From JALOLG01 sp963722415 (GTDB taxonomy: Bacteria; Actinomycetota; Acidimicrobiia; Acidimicrobiales; Ilumatobacteraceae), in the NCBI GenBank assembly GCA_963722415.1, contig CAVRNI010000033.1, positions 1 to 64,000 of the forward strand: DNA of 64,000 bases, written 5' to 3'. Numbering within the stretch: the first letter of the stretch is position 1; every line of letters starts with the position of its first letter. The position numbers were made by a program, and so were the translations under genes. The notes beneath the pieces are model-generated. The model had not been told where the DNA came from. It saw only the letters and a list, made by a program, of their open reading frames with translations, and searched no databases. This document shows positions 1 to 8,653 of the stretch, in pieces.

Positions 1-449
1 CCGCAGCACGGTCCGCCCTGCGACGGAGCGGTCGAGCAGCAGGTGCTCTGCGCGTCGGCGGCGTCGTCGCCGGGGTCGTCAGCGAGGACCGTGTAGAACT
101 CCCATGCGCCGAGCGGGACGTCGGGAGCGTCGACCCACACCTTGTCCTGGACGGCGTGGCAGCAGCGATCCGATTCGGTCATGTTGTGGGACAGACCGAC
201 GGCACGGAAACGATCGGCGGCGGCGACCACGTCGGCCGACGTCGGGACTTCGACGCCGAGGTGGTTGAGCGGCGACGCGGCCGTCGGGTGCTCGAACAGG
301 ACGAGCTTGAGCGGCGGGTCGGCGACCACGAAGTTGGCGTAACCGGGACGCTGCTTGGCGGGCTCGACCCCGAACAAGTCGCTGTAGAAACGGGTTGCGG
401 CGTCGATGTCGGTGACATTGAGCGCCAGTTGGACACGGCTGGTCTGCAT
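1..449 (-). CDS. arsI: ArsI/CadI-type VOC dioxygenase (organoarsenical C-As lyase), 3' end cut by window edge
   Basis: Vicinal-oxygen-chelate fold protein of the ArsI/CadI group, which cleaves the carbon-arsenic bond of trivalent organoarsenicals in the cytoplasm. The product begins MQTSRVQLALNVTDIDAATR and keeps the vicinal cysteine pair that binds arsenic (ESDRCCHAVQDKVW, Cys96-Cys97), plus metal-ligand candidates Gln7, His63 and Glu117 (WEFYTVL). A cysteine-rich tail (STCCS, then PCC) follows, and the frame is still open at base 1. The ATG at 449 is preceded by GAGGAG at good spacing. It is divergent from the sigma factor at 585 and lies near an ArsR/monooxygenase/exporter operon, which supports an arsenic role. 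CadI, a cadmium-induced homologue, is the main alternative. The residue numbers agree with what I recall for ArsI, but the substrate is inferred. Confidence 0.85.
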   Translation of the reverse strand, partial: MQTSRVQLALNVTDIDAATRFYSDLFGVEPAKQRPGYANFVVADPPLKLVLFEHPTAASPLNHLGVEVPTSADVVAAADRFRAVGLSHNMTESDRCCHAVQDKVWVDAPDVPLGAWEFYTVLADDPGDDAADAQSTCCSTAPSQGGPCC

Positions 450-518
450 GACAGTTCTCCTCGGTGCTGCTCCCACCCGATGCGGGAGTCGATGCCGATG
501 ACGAACGACTTCCCCGAT

Positions 519-545
519 GGACGCACGCCCCGTCCAGTTGCGTCC
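519..545. promoter_or_regulatory. Inverted repeat between divergent arsI and sigma factor
   Basis: GGACGCA and TGCGTCC form 7-bp arms separated by 13 nt, in the 135-nt gap between the divergent starts at 449 and 585. The position fits an operator or a sigma/repressor site. No ArsR-like ATAT site is seen in this gap, so the controlling factor is unknown. Confidence 0.3.
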
Positions 546-584
546 TTTTCGGTCCACGTTCGTCAGCACAGTGAGGAGACACAC

Positions 585-1217
585 ATGCACCGCACCGCCA
601 CACCTGACCGACGCGACGGCCTCGACACTCAGTGGGCCGAGACGGTTGACCGGCTACGAGCCTTCGTCGCCGCACGGGTCGACGACCGAGAGATCGCTGC
701 CGACATCACCCAGGACGTGATCGTGCGCAGCATCGCCTCCGGCGCGCTCGAACGCGTCGACAACCCGGTCGCCTGGCTGTACCGGTCCGCCCGCAACGCG
801 GTGATCGACCACTACCGCACCCGACACCAGCACGACCCGCTCGACGAACCTGACCGATGGCCCGACCCGGACACACCCGACAACATCCCGAACGACGCCA
901 CCCGGGAACTGTCACGCTGCCTCCAGCCACTCCTCGACCACCTCGCGCCCGACGCGCGGGAGGCCCTCGAGCGTGTCGATGTCGACGGTGAGACCCACCA
1001 ACATGCCGCCGACACATTGGGGCTGTCCGTGTCGGGGATGAAGTCGCGCGTCCAGCGCGCCCGACGCGAACTCAAGCAGCTGCTCGAGCAATGCTGCACC
1101 GTCGAGCTCGACACCCTCGGCGCCGTCGCTGACTACCGCCACAACAATGGCGGCTGTGGCTGCGCTGCCGAGCCGGTGGAGTCGACCGTGTCATGTGACC
1201 GACACGCCGACGGGTAG
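585..1217 (+). CDS. sigZ: RNA polymerase sigma-70 family factor, SigZ-like, with cysteine-rich C terminus
   Basis: ECF-like sigma factor of 210 aa. Region 2 is visible as DITQDVIVRSIASGALERV and WLYRSARNAVIDHYR. Region 4 follows as LAPDAREALERVDVDGETH and LGLSVSGMKSRVQRARREL. The tail carries EQCC and then GCGC and a further SC, matching the SigZ-type C terminus with clustered cysteines. The ATG at 585 follows a GAGGAG ribosome site at 573-578; an upstream in-frame extension is possible but looks non-coding. It is divergent from arsI, and its 3' end overlaps the convergent MFS gene by 27 bp. I infer that it responds to thiol-reactive metal or metalloid stress, since no anti-sigma gene is adjacent and the cysteines sit in the factor itself. 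Confidence 0.85.
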   Translation: MHRTATPDRRDGLDTQWAETVDRLRAFVAARVDDREIAADITQDVIVRSIASGALERVDNPVAWLYRSARNAVIDHYRTRHQHDPLDEPDRWPDPDTPDNIPNDATRELSRCLQPLLDHLAPDAREALERVDVDGETHQHAADTLGLSVSGMKSRVQRARRELKQLLEQCCTVELDTLGAVADYRHNNGGCGCAAEPVESTVSCDRHADG

Positions 1218-2430
1218 CGGAGCGATCCTGCCCGGTCGCAATCTGGCGGCCAAGACGAAGGCGGCGGCCGAGATGCCGGCCATCACCAACAGCACGACCT
1301 GCAGCAGCTCGTATCGACCGTCGAGCTGCCAGATCCACGCCGCAAGGAACGGCGACACGGCCTGGGCCAGGTAGACCGGCAACATGAGCGCGCCCTGCAA
1401 GGCGCCATATCCGGCGCGGCCGAGAAACTCCGGCGCGGCTGTCGCCTGCACGATCGTCTTGATGCCCATGCCGATGCCGAACGAGATCGCGAACACGATC
1501 ACGAGCGGCGAGTGGGGCTGGAGGGTCATGAGGATGATCATTGCGAACACGGGGAACAGCGTGCCGATCAGGCCGGCGACGGTGATGCTGATGAACCGTT
1601 CCATCGTCAGGACGGCCACCCGGCCGGCGAGTTGCGACGGACCGATGCAGGCGTAGGCGGCAACGGCTTCGGCCGTCGTGTAGCCGCTCTCGCGCAGCAT
1701 CGGCACGAGGTTGAAGATCAGCGACGTGAACAAGAAGGCGTAGCTGACGAAGCTCAGAGCGAGCAGCCAGAACACGGGATGTGCCAACGCTGGCTTGATC
1801 GACGTCACCACGATCGAAGCGCCCGGTGCGGCCGCGTCGCTGGCCGACGCCTCGCGACCGCGGAGCAGTAGGTACGGGATGCCGGCGCTGAAGGGCAGCT
1901 GGATGGCGGCGAGGCAGATCAGTGCGTCACGCCACCCGAGCGAGGTGACGAGGAATTGGGTCAGCGGCACGAAGACGGTGCTGGCCAATCCGCCGAAGAG
2001 CGTGATGACGATGATCGCTTTGCGGTAGTCGGTGCCGAGCATTCGTGCAACCACCGCGAACGCGGCGTCGTAGAGCAGCATCGCCGAGACGATGCCGATG
2101 CCGACGCTGATGGCGTAGAGGTGCCAGAGCGCGGTGAGGTGAGCCCACAAGAACAACAAGCGCCGCGCCGACGAACGCGGCACTGGTCATCATGGATCGA
2201 CCGCCGTAGCGGTCGATCCACCGGCCCCGTAGGTAGGAGCACAGGCCGGTGGTGGCGAGTGCGACCGAAAGGGCGCCGGCGATTTGGGTCTTGGTCCAGC
2301 CGAACTCGTCGGCCATCGGGTCCGTCAGCGACACGAACACGTAGTAGAAGCTGCCCCACGCGACGAGCTGGGCGACTCCCAGCGCCGACACCAGGAGGTA
2401 CGGGAACCGCTTCGGTGCCGCGGCATCCAC
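1191..2430 (-). CDS. MFS transporter, reading frame broken once
   Basis: Major facilitator superfamily permease of about 410 aa once a one-base shift is restored. The N-terminal half (ALGVAQLVAWGSFYYVFVSL, then the loop RGRWIDRYGGR typical of the TM2-TM3 turn) reads in one frame from 2430. From about 2140-2165 the second frame takes over (HLTALWHLYAISVGIG) and continues with seven or more hydrophobic segments to the stop at 1191. Residues match across the junction without loss, which argues for an indel in the sequence rather than decay. It lies 74 nt downstream of the flavoprotein monooxygenase and after arsR on the same strand, so it is probably co-transcribed. Export of an arsenical is inferred from this context only; the family itself does not fix the substrate. 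Confidence 0.75.
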
Positions 2431-2504
2431 GCGGAACCTACGATCCGCAACAGGCGACCGCTGCGGGCTGCAGGACCTCGACGGCCTCCGGGCTCAGTGA
2501 GCAG

Positions 2505-3813
2505 CTACCAGACAGGCCAGTCGGCAGCTTCGGTGTCGGCGACGCCGGGTCCGTGGCAGACGCCGGTTTCGGGCAGCACCAACTGTGTGTCGCGGGCCGC
2601 CGCCCAGTCGCCGGCCAGCGCGGCGACGACGGAGCGCACCTGTTCGTAGCCGGTGATCATGAGGAACGTCGGCGCCCGTCCGTAGCTCTTCATGCCGACG
2701 ATGTAGACGCCTTGTTCGGGATGCTTGAGCTCGTCCTCGCCATGCGGTGGCACGGTGCCGCAGCTGTGTTCGTTGGGGTCGATCAGCGGGCCGAGCGCGC
2801 GCGGCGATTCGAGCCACGGGTGGAGGTCGAGCCGAAGCTCGGACAGCGCGGTGAAATCGGGGCGGAAGCCGGTGGCGACGATCACCTCGTCGACGGCGAT
2901 GGTCTCGGCGCCGCGGTCGGTCTCGCCCGTCACTGCGAGCACGCTTCCCTCGAGTCGGAAGGCGTGCACACGAAACGGTGCGACGAGTTGGACGGCGCCG
3001 CCGTCAACGGCGGCCTTGGCCCGCTCGCCGAGGGCGCCGCGGCTCGCCAGCTGATCGTCGGTGAGGCCGCCGAATGTCCTCTCGGTCGGCGTCGAGCGCA
3101 TGGCCCAAAGAATCTCCGTCGTCGGTTCTTCGTGCCTGAGGCGAGACAAGCCGAGGATCGAATCCATCGCGGAGTGTCCGGAGCCGATGACCATCACGCG
3201 GCGGCCGGCGAAGCGTTCCCGCTGCGTTCCGAACACGTCAGGGATGCCGTAGCTGATACGGGCCGCCGCGGCCCGCTCGCCGAGCGCGAGCACGCCGCTG
3301 GCGCCGGCCGGGTTCGGATTGCTCCAAGTTCCCGACGCATCGATGACGGCGCGTGCCAGATGCCGCTCTTCGCGGCCGTCGGATCCGACGGTGACGATCT
3401 CGAACGGCCGCTCTTCGCGTCCTTTCGACGGCACGCGATCCATCCCAGAGCGCGTCACGGAGACAACGCGAGCGTCACAGCGCAGATTCGGCGCGATCGC
3501 CGGATGCGACGCCAGCGGAAGGAGATAGTCATCGATCAGTTCACGTCCCGTGGGATCGCGATCCGGATCGGGCATCGACCAGCCGATGTCCTCGAGCAGT
3601 CGCCGCGCGGCGTCGTCGACGACGTACCGCCACGGCGAGAAGAACGTGACGTGCCCCCATTCAGCCATCGCCGTCGCAGGCGTCGGGCCGCGCTCGAACA
3701 CGACGAACGGCAGGCCGCGCACGGCGAGGTGCGCGGCGGCTGCGAGACCGACGGGGCCGGCCCCGATGATCGCGACGGGAAGTGAATCGGTTCGTCCGTG
3801 GGGGCGTGATCAT
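2505..3813 (-). CDS. Flavoprotein monooxygenase, ArsO-like, one frame break near the start
   Basis: FAD/NAD(P)-binding monooxygenase-like protein of about 435 aa. The Rossmann motif VAIIGAGPVGLAAAAHL lies just upstream of the long frame, and a second nucleotide-binding motif (VMVIGSGHSAMDS) lies mid-protein. The segment VDEVIVATGFRPDF is the usual linker of such enzymes. The best start is ATG at 3813, seven bases after AAGGAG. That ATG reads into the main frame only if the five-G run at 3800-3804 is one base too long, so a homopolymer error is likely. Later starts (3722) would delete the FAD motif. It sits between arsR (38 nt upstream) and the MFS gene. ArsO-type oxygenases are known companions of ars operons; here the substrate is inferred. 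Confidence 0.75.
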
Positions 3814-3851
3814 GGTGTTTCTCCTTGTCCGGGGTCGGTGGGTCATCGGGC

Positions 3852-4208
3852 TCAGGCCCGGACCCGTTGGCGAGGTGTTGCCTTGGTCGCTGCCCGAGCC
3901 GACGAGCGCGACGGCACGCCTTGGCAACAGTTCTCCTGCAGGTACTCCATCAACGCGTCCATGCATTCGAAGTTCACCGTGTAGATCAGCGACCGCCCTT
4001 CGCGACGTTGCCGCACCATCTCGGCCGCTTGCATGTGCGCCAGATGAAACGACAGTGACGAGGCCGGCATGTTGAGGTGTTCGGCGATCGCGCCCGCGCT
4101 CAACCCGTCCTCGCCGGCCTGCACCAGTAGACGATGCACCTGCAGGCGCGAGTCGTGGGCCAACGCGCTCAGCGCCAACACGGCCCATTCCCGAAGCTCA
4201 TCAGCCAT
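3852..4208 (-). CDS. arsR: ArsR-family metalloid-responsive repressor
   Basis: Winged-helix repressor of 118 aa that leaves DNA when it binds As(III) or a trivalent organoarsenical. The helix-turn-helix is visible as LSAGAIAEHLNMPASSLSFH, followed by the wing RQRREGRSLIYTV. The sensor is the vicinal pair Cys94-Cys95 (LQENCCQG). No third cysteine follows it, although Cys82 (NFEC) lies 12 residues before. Homologues with three C-terminal cysteines sense As(III), and those with only the pair have been linked to methylarsenite sensing, so the residue set may match the neighbouring ArsI. The start at 4208 (MADELREW) gives the normal family length. A longer frame reaches 4343 but runs through the operator repeats and is not credible. 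Confidence 0.88.
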   Translation of the reverse strand: MADELREWAVLALSALAHDSRLQVHRLLVQAGEDGLSAGAIAEHLNMPASSLSFHLAHMQAAEMVRQRREGRSLIYTVNFECMDALMEYLQENCCQGVPSRSSARAATKATPRQRVRA

Positions 4209-4217
4209 GATTCGACC

Positions 4218-4235
4218 TTTCCGGTAATATCGAAA
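4218..4235. promoter_or_regulatory. ArsR operator copy 1
   Basis: TTTCCGGTAATATCGAAA, 10 bases upstream of the arsR start. An almost identical 18-mer lies 53 bp further upstream. The ATAT-CGAA core resembles known ArsR sites, and the placement suggests autorepression of the arsR-monooxygenase-MFS operon. Confidence 0.6.
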
Positions 4236-4270
4236 CAACCTAGCCGCGGCGTGTCGCCGTGTCAACGACA

Positions 4271-4288
4271 TTTCCGGAAATATCGAAA
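4271..4288. promoter_or_regulatory. ArsR operator copy 2
   Basis: TTTCCGGAAATATCGAAA differs from copy 1 at one base and is extended to the near-palindrome ATATCGAAATAT. The 53-bp spacing is about five helical turns, so two dimers would bind the same face. No second gene needs this site, so both copies probably serve arsR. Confidence 0.6.
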
Positions 4289-4359
4289 TATCCATGCCCG
4301 TCGAACAGTCGAAACCAACCGGGTAGGGCGACGTCGAGCTCATCTACCGTCAAGAGGAC

Positions 4360-5091
4360 GTGGATGAGCCGGAGTTCTCCAGTCTCGCTGAGCAGCACAC
4401 GCTCGGCGACGACCCAATCCCCGACATCGTGCTCGAAATCGCCGCAGGACGCGACGCCGAACTGGTCTGGCGCAACGATCTCGGTGGTCTGACGTTCCGC
4501 ATCGACGACCAGTTCGTGAAGTGGAGTCCGCGACACGCAGGAATCGATCTCGAGCGCGAGCGCGTCCGTCTCGATTGGATCTCGGCCCGGCATCGATCTC
4601 CACGTGTTGTCGCCGCGGGCTCTGACGACCAGGCGCAGTGGCTCATCACTGAGGCTCTGCCCGGAGACAGCGCGGTGGGCGATATCTGGCGGGCCCGGCG
4701 GCAGGAGGCGATCCGGGCGATCGCCACGGGTTTGCGAGCGATCCATGCGATCCCAATCGACGACTTCCCGTCGGACTGGACGGCGCAGGTGTGGGTCGGC
4801 CGTACACCCGCGTCGCTCGGGCCACGCCCACCGCTGGACGAACCCGTCGTCGTGCATGGCGACGCATGCGCTCCGAACACGCTCATCTCCTTGGCAGGTG
4901 ACTGGACTGGAAACGTCGATTTCGGTGATCTCGCGGTAGGCGATCGGTGGGCGGACCTGGCCGTTGCGTCGCTGAGCCTCGACTGGAACTTTGGCGAGGG
5001 TCACCAACACGAACTGTTTGATGCCTACGGGATAGCTCCCGACGAGGAACGAATTCGCTACTACCGCGAGCTGTGGCACCTCGAGTCATGA
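4360..5091 (+). CDS. APH(3')-like aminoglycoside/small-molecule phosphotransferase
   Basis: Kinase of the aminoglycoside 3'-phosphotransferase fold, 243 aa. The ATP-binding lysine lies in RIDDQFVKWSPRH. The catalytic loop is VVVHGDACAPNTLI (HGD plus N), and the metal-binding segment is GNVDFGDLAVGDRWADLA, followed by a conserved C-terminal YYRELWHL. The start is GTG at 4360; an in-frame stop lies about 35 bases upstream, and the AGAGG before it is very close. The length is slightly below the usual 260-270 aa because the N terminus is short. APH enzymes inactivate kanamycin-type drugs, but environmental relatives can have other substrates, so resistance is an inference. It is divergent from arsR. 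Confidence 0.8.
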   Translation: MDEPEFSSLAEQHTLGDDPIPDIVLEIAAGRDAELVWRNDLGGLTFRIDDQFVKWSPRHAGIDLERERVRLDWISARHRSPRVVAAGSDDQAQWLITEALPGDSAVGDIWRARRQEAIRAIATGLRAIHAIPIDDFPSDWTAQVWVGRTPASLGPRPPLDEPVVVHGDACAPNTLISLAGDWTGNVDFGDLAVGDRWADLAVASLSLDWNFGEGHQHELFDAYGIAPDEERIRYYRELWHLES

Positions 5092-5261
5092 CGGCCGGTT
5101 TGCAGGTCACTGCGTCGAAGGTCTCGCGGAGCGCAAGCGTGCGATCGAGCGATGACTCGCCAGCGTCGCCCGGCCCCTGTCGCGCTGATCGCTGGCCGGT
5201 CAAGCTGCTGCGAGGAGATCTTCTGTGCGATTGCGGCTGCCTTGTGTCGAGTTTTCGAGCG

Positions 5262-5516
5262 TCAGTGTCGATGGGATCGATGCTTCAAGAGCCAGCCGAT
5301 CATCACGCCGACAATCCCGGCGGCCACGAGCGCGATCCACACCGGCGCCTTGGCGTCCCCGAACACGTAGCCCAAACGGACGTCATCACGATTGTCGAGC
5401 GCCACGACGACGATCGCCGCGACAAGGGCGGCCACGATAAAGAGCCGCAATCCTCGTCCAACGTCTCGGGCCTGGTCGGTGCGGCTGCGTTCGTCTACAT
5501 CGCTGTGTTGGTTCAT
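5262..5516 (-). CDS. LapA-like (DUF1049) small membrane protein
   Basis: 84 aa with two hydrophobic helices (FIVAALVAAIVVVALDN and VWIALVAAGIVGVMIGWLL) joined by NRDDVRLGYVFGDAKAP. This is the layout of lipopolysaccharide-assembly-protein-A domain proteins, which are common small inner-membrane proteins in actinobacteria with poorly defined function. The ATG at 5516 has GAGGAG nine bases before it. A 20-bp tandem duplication lies just upstream (5534-5573). The 170 nt between this gene and the phosphotransferase shows nothing recognisable. Confidence 0.7.
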   Translation of the reverse strand: MNQHSDVDERSRTDQARDVGRGLRLFIVAALVAAIVVVALDNRDDVRLGYVFGDAKAPVWIALVAAGIVGVMIGWLLKHRSHRH

Positions 5517-5533
5517 ATGCGGTGTCTCCTCGT

Positions 5534-5573
5534 CGTCGGTCTCGAAGTACCCGCGTCGGTCTCGAAGTACCCG
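5534..5573. repeat. Perfect 20-bp tandem duplication
   Basis: Two adjacent copies of CGTCGGTCTCGAAGTACCCG, directly upstream of the LapA-like gene on its 5' side. It lies in the probable promoter region and may alter promoter spacing. A recent slippage event is the simplest origin. Confidence 0.85.
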
Positions 5574-5704
5574 CCGGCGCGTCGCTCAAACCCACATCCT
5601 GGGTGCACAACTTGACCCGGTCGGGTGAATCGCGGCCCGAGGGTCCTATGGTGCTTGTGCGGTGTCCTCCGGTCCTTGGGACATCGGTCGAATGGAGGCT
5701 CGTC

Positions 5705-5818
5705 ATGTCAGCGATCTTTGAGCTGTTCCGAGACCACACGCGCCACGCCGCGGCGACCGCACTCGACGACGACACGACACGGATATCAACCTCCGAGCCG
5801 TCGGTCGGCGGTAACTGA
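5705..5818 (+). CDS. Small hypothetical protein (37 aa)
   Basis: Begins MSAIFELFRDHTRHAAATAL and ends SVGGN. The ATG follows GGAGG at 5694-5698 with good spacing, and the gene runs one base short of the next GTG start at 5820, which suggests a coupled pair. No family is recognised. The first half could form an amphipathic helix. The ribosome site and tight spacing are the only support. Confidence 0.45.
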   Translation: MSAIFELFRDHTRHAAATALDDDTTRISTSEPSVGGN

Positions 5819-5819
5819 C

Positions 5820-6050
5820 GTGACGCTGTACATCGCCGAGCACCGGGCGGGCCCGCCACGGGGCCGACCCCGGGGGCTGGATCATCGTGAGCAGTTCGAT
5901 GAGCTCGAAGAGGCGAAGCGAGCCTGTGACCGCTGGCAGAGGTCCGACTGCAAGCAAGCGATCCTGGACTTGTCGACCGGGGAGCGATGGATACGGATCG
6001 ACGTGGATCGCGAGTGGAGCCGGACCGAACGGCCGCCAACCGTCTGCTGA
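5820..6050 (+). CDS. Small hypothetical protein (76 aa)
   Basis: Starts at GTG 5820, immediately after the previous stop. The product is charged (VTLYIAEHRAG at the start, FDELEEAKRACDRW in the middle) and ends RTERPPTVC. It contains three cysteines and no membrane segment. No family is recognised. Codon composition (GC-rich third positions) and coupling to the preceding small gene suggest it is real. Confidence 0.5.
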   Translation: MTLYIAEHRAGPPRGRPRGLDHREQFDELEEAKRACDRWQRSDCKQAILDLSTGERWIRIDVDREWSRTERPPTVC

Positions 6051-6140
6051 GGGTGCGAGCCCGACAGCGGGTGAGCTCCGATCCGTGCGATCCGGCATCT
6101 CGTCGCACCGTCCGAGTCCGGGCAACATGACGTCCCCGCG

Positions 6141-8154
6141 ATGCTGTCGAGGATGAGCGCGTCAGCTCGCCACCGGATTGCGGGACTCGTCGCCGGGGCG
6201 GCAATCATCGCCGCGGCCGTGCCGGCTCTGGCATCGGCGCAGGTTCAGCTGACGGCCCAGATCGGAACGGTCGACGCCTCCGGGCTGGTCGGCCACGTCG
6301 GGATCGACCTCGACGGCGGCACGGTGCTCGCCTACGAGATCGTTCGCTATTGGGACGCGGCGGGTCAGATCGACGACTTCGCGGTCCCGGGCTCGCCGAC
6401 GTGGGCGAGGTTCGAGTTCTACCCCGACAGTCACGTCTACGACCCTTGGACCCTCGCCGTCGGCGGGGTGCACCTCCATCGCGACCAGTCGATGGGCCCG
6501 AACTGGTTGACGATGGGCGACATCACGCTGCCGAAGCTCGGCCAGGCGTTCGACGGCGCGGTCGGGTTCCGTATCGACGGCACGATCGTGTCGAGCACCG
6601 ACGTCCCCGACGGACGGGTCGAGATCGACGCGTTCCAGCTCGGGATCGTCGAGTTCGATCCGTTCATCCCGCCGCTGCCTCGCAACGCGACCGGCGACGA
6701 GATCGGCTCGTTCGGCACGTCGACGAATCGGGGTCACCGCTGGACCGCGGGCGTCGGGTGGCCAGGGCGGTACGTCCTGTTCGTCCGCGACATGGCGACC
6801 AACCGTCGCATCCAGGCGATCGCCGACATCGCCCCCGGATCGGTGCCGACCATCGACCTCGACGCGGTGTGCTCGGGTTCTACACCTGCCAGTACGACCG
6901 CGGCGCGCCCGGGGACACCGGCGGGACCTTCCACCCCCTGACGCCGACGCGGGTGCTCGACACCAGGGCCCGGCTCGGGATCCGCAACGGACCTGTGAGG
7001 ACAGGCGGCGGCTGGTCGCCCAGTGACAGCCGGGTCGTGAGGCACGACCAGGTCGTGAACCACGAGCTGAAGGTCACCGGGCGGTTCGGAGTACCCGCAA
7101 CTGGCGTCAGTGCTGTATGCTCAACGTGACGGCGGTCGATGCCCCGGGTGCCGGCTTCGTAACGGTACGGCCGCGCCGGCCGAGCTGCTGCGACGAAGTG
7201 GCGATCCACGACGACCGAACGGCGATCGATCCGGGGGTCCCGGCGACGTCCAACCTCAACATCGGTTCGTCCGACGCCGTCGCCAACCTCGTCCTGGCAC
7301 GCGTCGGTGCGGGCGGCACGATCAACCTCTTCAACTCCTTCGGACCAACGCACATCGTCGCTGACATCGCCGGATGGTTCGACACCGGCTCGGTCGATCC
7401 GCTGGCGGCCGGCTACCGGAGTGCCGCTCCCACACGCGTGCTCGACACACGCGACGGTACGGGCGGTCCGGTGGGACGCGTCGAGATCGGTGAGACCCGC
7501 TCAGTCGCGGTAGCCGGTATCGCTGGTGTGCCCGACGATGTCTCGGCGGTCGTGGTCAACATCACCGCCACGCAGGCAGAGGCCGCCGGCTACGTGCGTG
7601 CGTTCCCATCCGGCATCGCCACGCCGCAAGCCTCCAGCCTCAACTTCACACAGCACGTTGATCGCGCCAACCTTGCGGTCGTCGGGGTCGGCGCGGACGG
7701 GCGCATCGCCGTACACGTGGACGACGCGGCGACGCACCTCGTCGTCGACGTGCTGGGCGCCTTCGCCCCGGGCGGGGACCGGATCACGGCGATCGAACCC
7801 GTGCGTGTCGCCGACTCGCGAAGCGGGCTCGGCATCCCGTCACGAAAGCTCGCCGACGGCGATGTCGTCGCGGTTCAGCTAGGCGGCGTCGGCTCGATCC
7901 CCGCCGGCGCGACCGCGGTGGTGCTCAACGTGACGGTCACGCAGAGCGAGGGAGAGGGCTACGCCACCGTGTTCGCCGGCGGGACGGTCGCGCCGGGGAC
8001 GTCGAACCTCAACTTCACGGGCGGCATCGATGTGCCCAACCTGGTGATCGCGACGCTCGGCACCGACGGCTCGATCACGGTGCGCAGCCGCGGAGCGCCG
8101 ACCCACCTGCTCGTCGACGTGCTGGGCTTCGTCACCGGGATCGTCTCCAACTGA
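6141..8154 (+). CDS. Secreted protein with three beta-rich repeats, two frame breaks
   Basis: About 670 aa when two shifts (near 6870-6885 and 7108-7120) are restored. An N-terminal signal peptide is clear (HRIAGLVAGAAIIAAAVPAL, then ASAQ). A non-repeat beta-rich domain follows to about residue 245. Three repeats of about 125-135 aa come next, each opening with PTRVLDTR or a variant (VRVADSR) and ending with THLVVDVLG or similar. Middle signatures include SAVVVNITATQA and SSLNF. The same repeat family occurs in the SGNH protein at 18-20 kb, so it is a genome-level surface-protein module. The true function is unknown; sugar or wall binding is a guess. The ATG at 6141 or an internal one at 6153 are both possible. 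Confidence 0.7.
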
Positions 8155-8155
8155 G

Positions 8156-8653
8156 CTATTGGGTCTGTCCGGCGGCGACGCGTTGGTCGTGGTCGTTGGT
8201 CGCACCCTGTTCGGCGGCACGCATCGCTGCTGCCGATTGCTCGTCGGTCAGGTCGTAGACGAGGCAGAACTCGTCGCCGAACGGGTCCTGCATGACGGCC
8301 CAGTCGATGACGGGTCGTCGGCGCCGTGTGTTCCAGGGCGTGGATAGAGGCTGGGTGACTTCTTGATGGACCCGCTGAGGCCGAGGATCTGGTGGATCGC
8401 GGTGTCGATGCCGTTGTTCGGTGTGATGTCGATGTCGACCAATTGGCGCGATGGTGGGTCGGCGCTTCGGTGTGGATCGGGGCCGGCGTCGGAGTCGATG
8501 AGGATCAGCTCCGGCTTCCATGGTTCGCGGGTTCCGAGAAAGCCGAGCGCAGCCGTGCCAGCCGTGTTCGGGCCCGAGGATCTCGAAGCCGGTGACGGCC
8601 GACCAGAACTCGTAGGCGACGGCGAAGTCGGTGACGTTGGACATCGCTGACAT
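8156..8653 (-). pseudogene. VOC/glyoxalase-like protein, at least two frame breaks
   Basis: Fragments of one vicinal-oxygen-chelate domain lie in order in different frames. They are NVTDFAVAYEFWSAVTGFEI at the start, LGFLGTREPWKPELILIDSD and VDIDITPNNGIDTAIHQILG in the middle, and IDWAVMQDPFGDEFCLVYDL at the end. The order and spacing fit a single protein of about 165 aa. Either the gene is decayed or the sequence has indels; similar breaks all over this half of the window favour the second reading. Substrate unknown. It is convergent with the secreted repeat protein, with two bases between the stops. Confidence 0.55.

Noticed and set aside
1956..3785. A 609-aa open frame on the + strand
   Set aside because: It is antisense to the MFS and monooxygenase genes, Arg-rich, and shows no domain.
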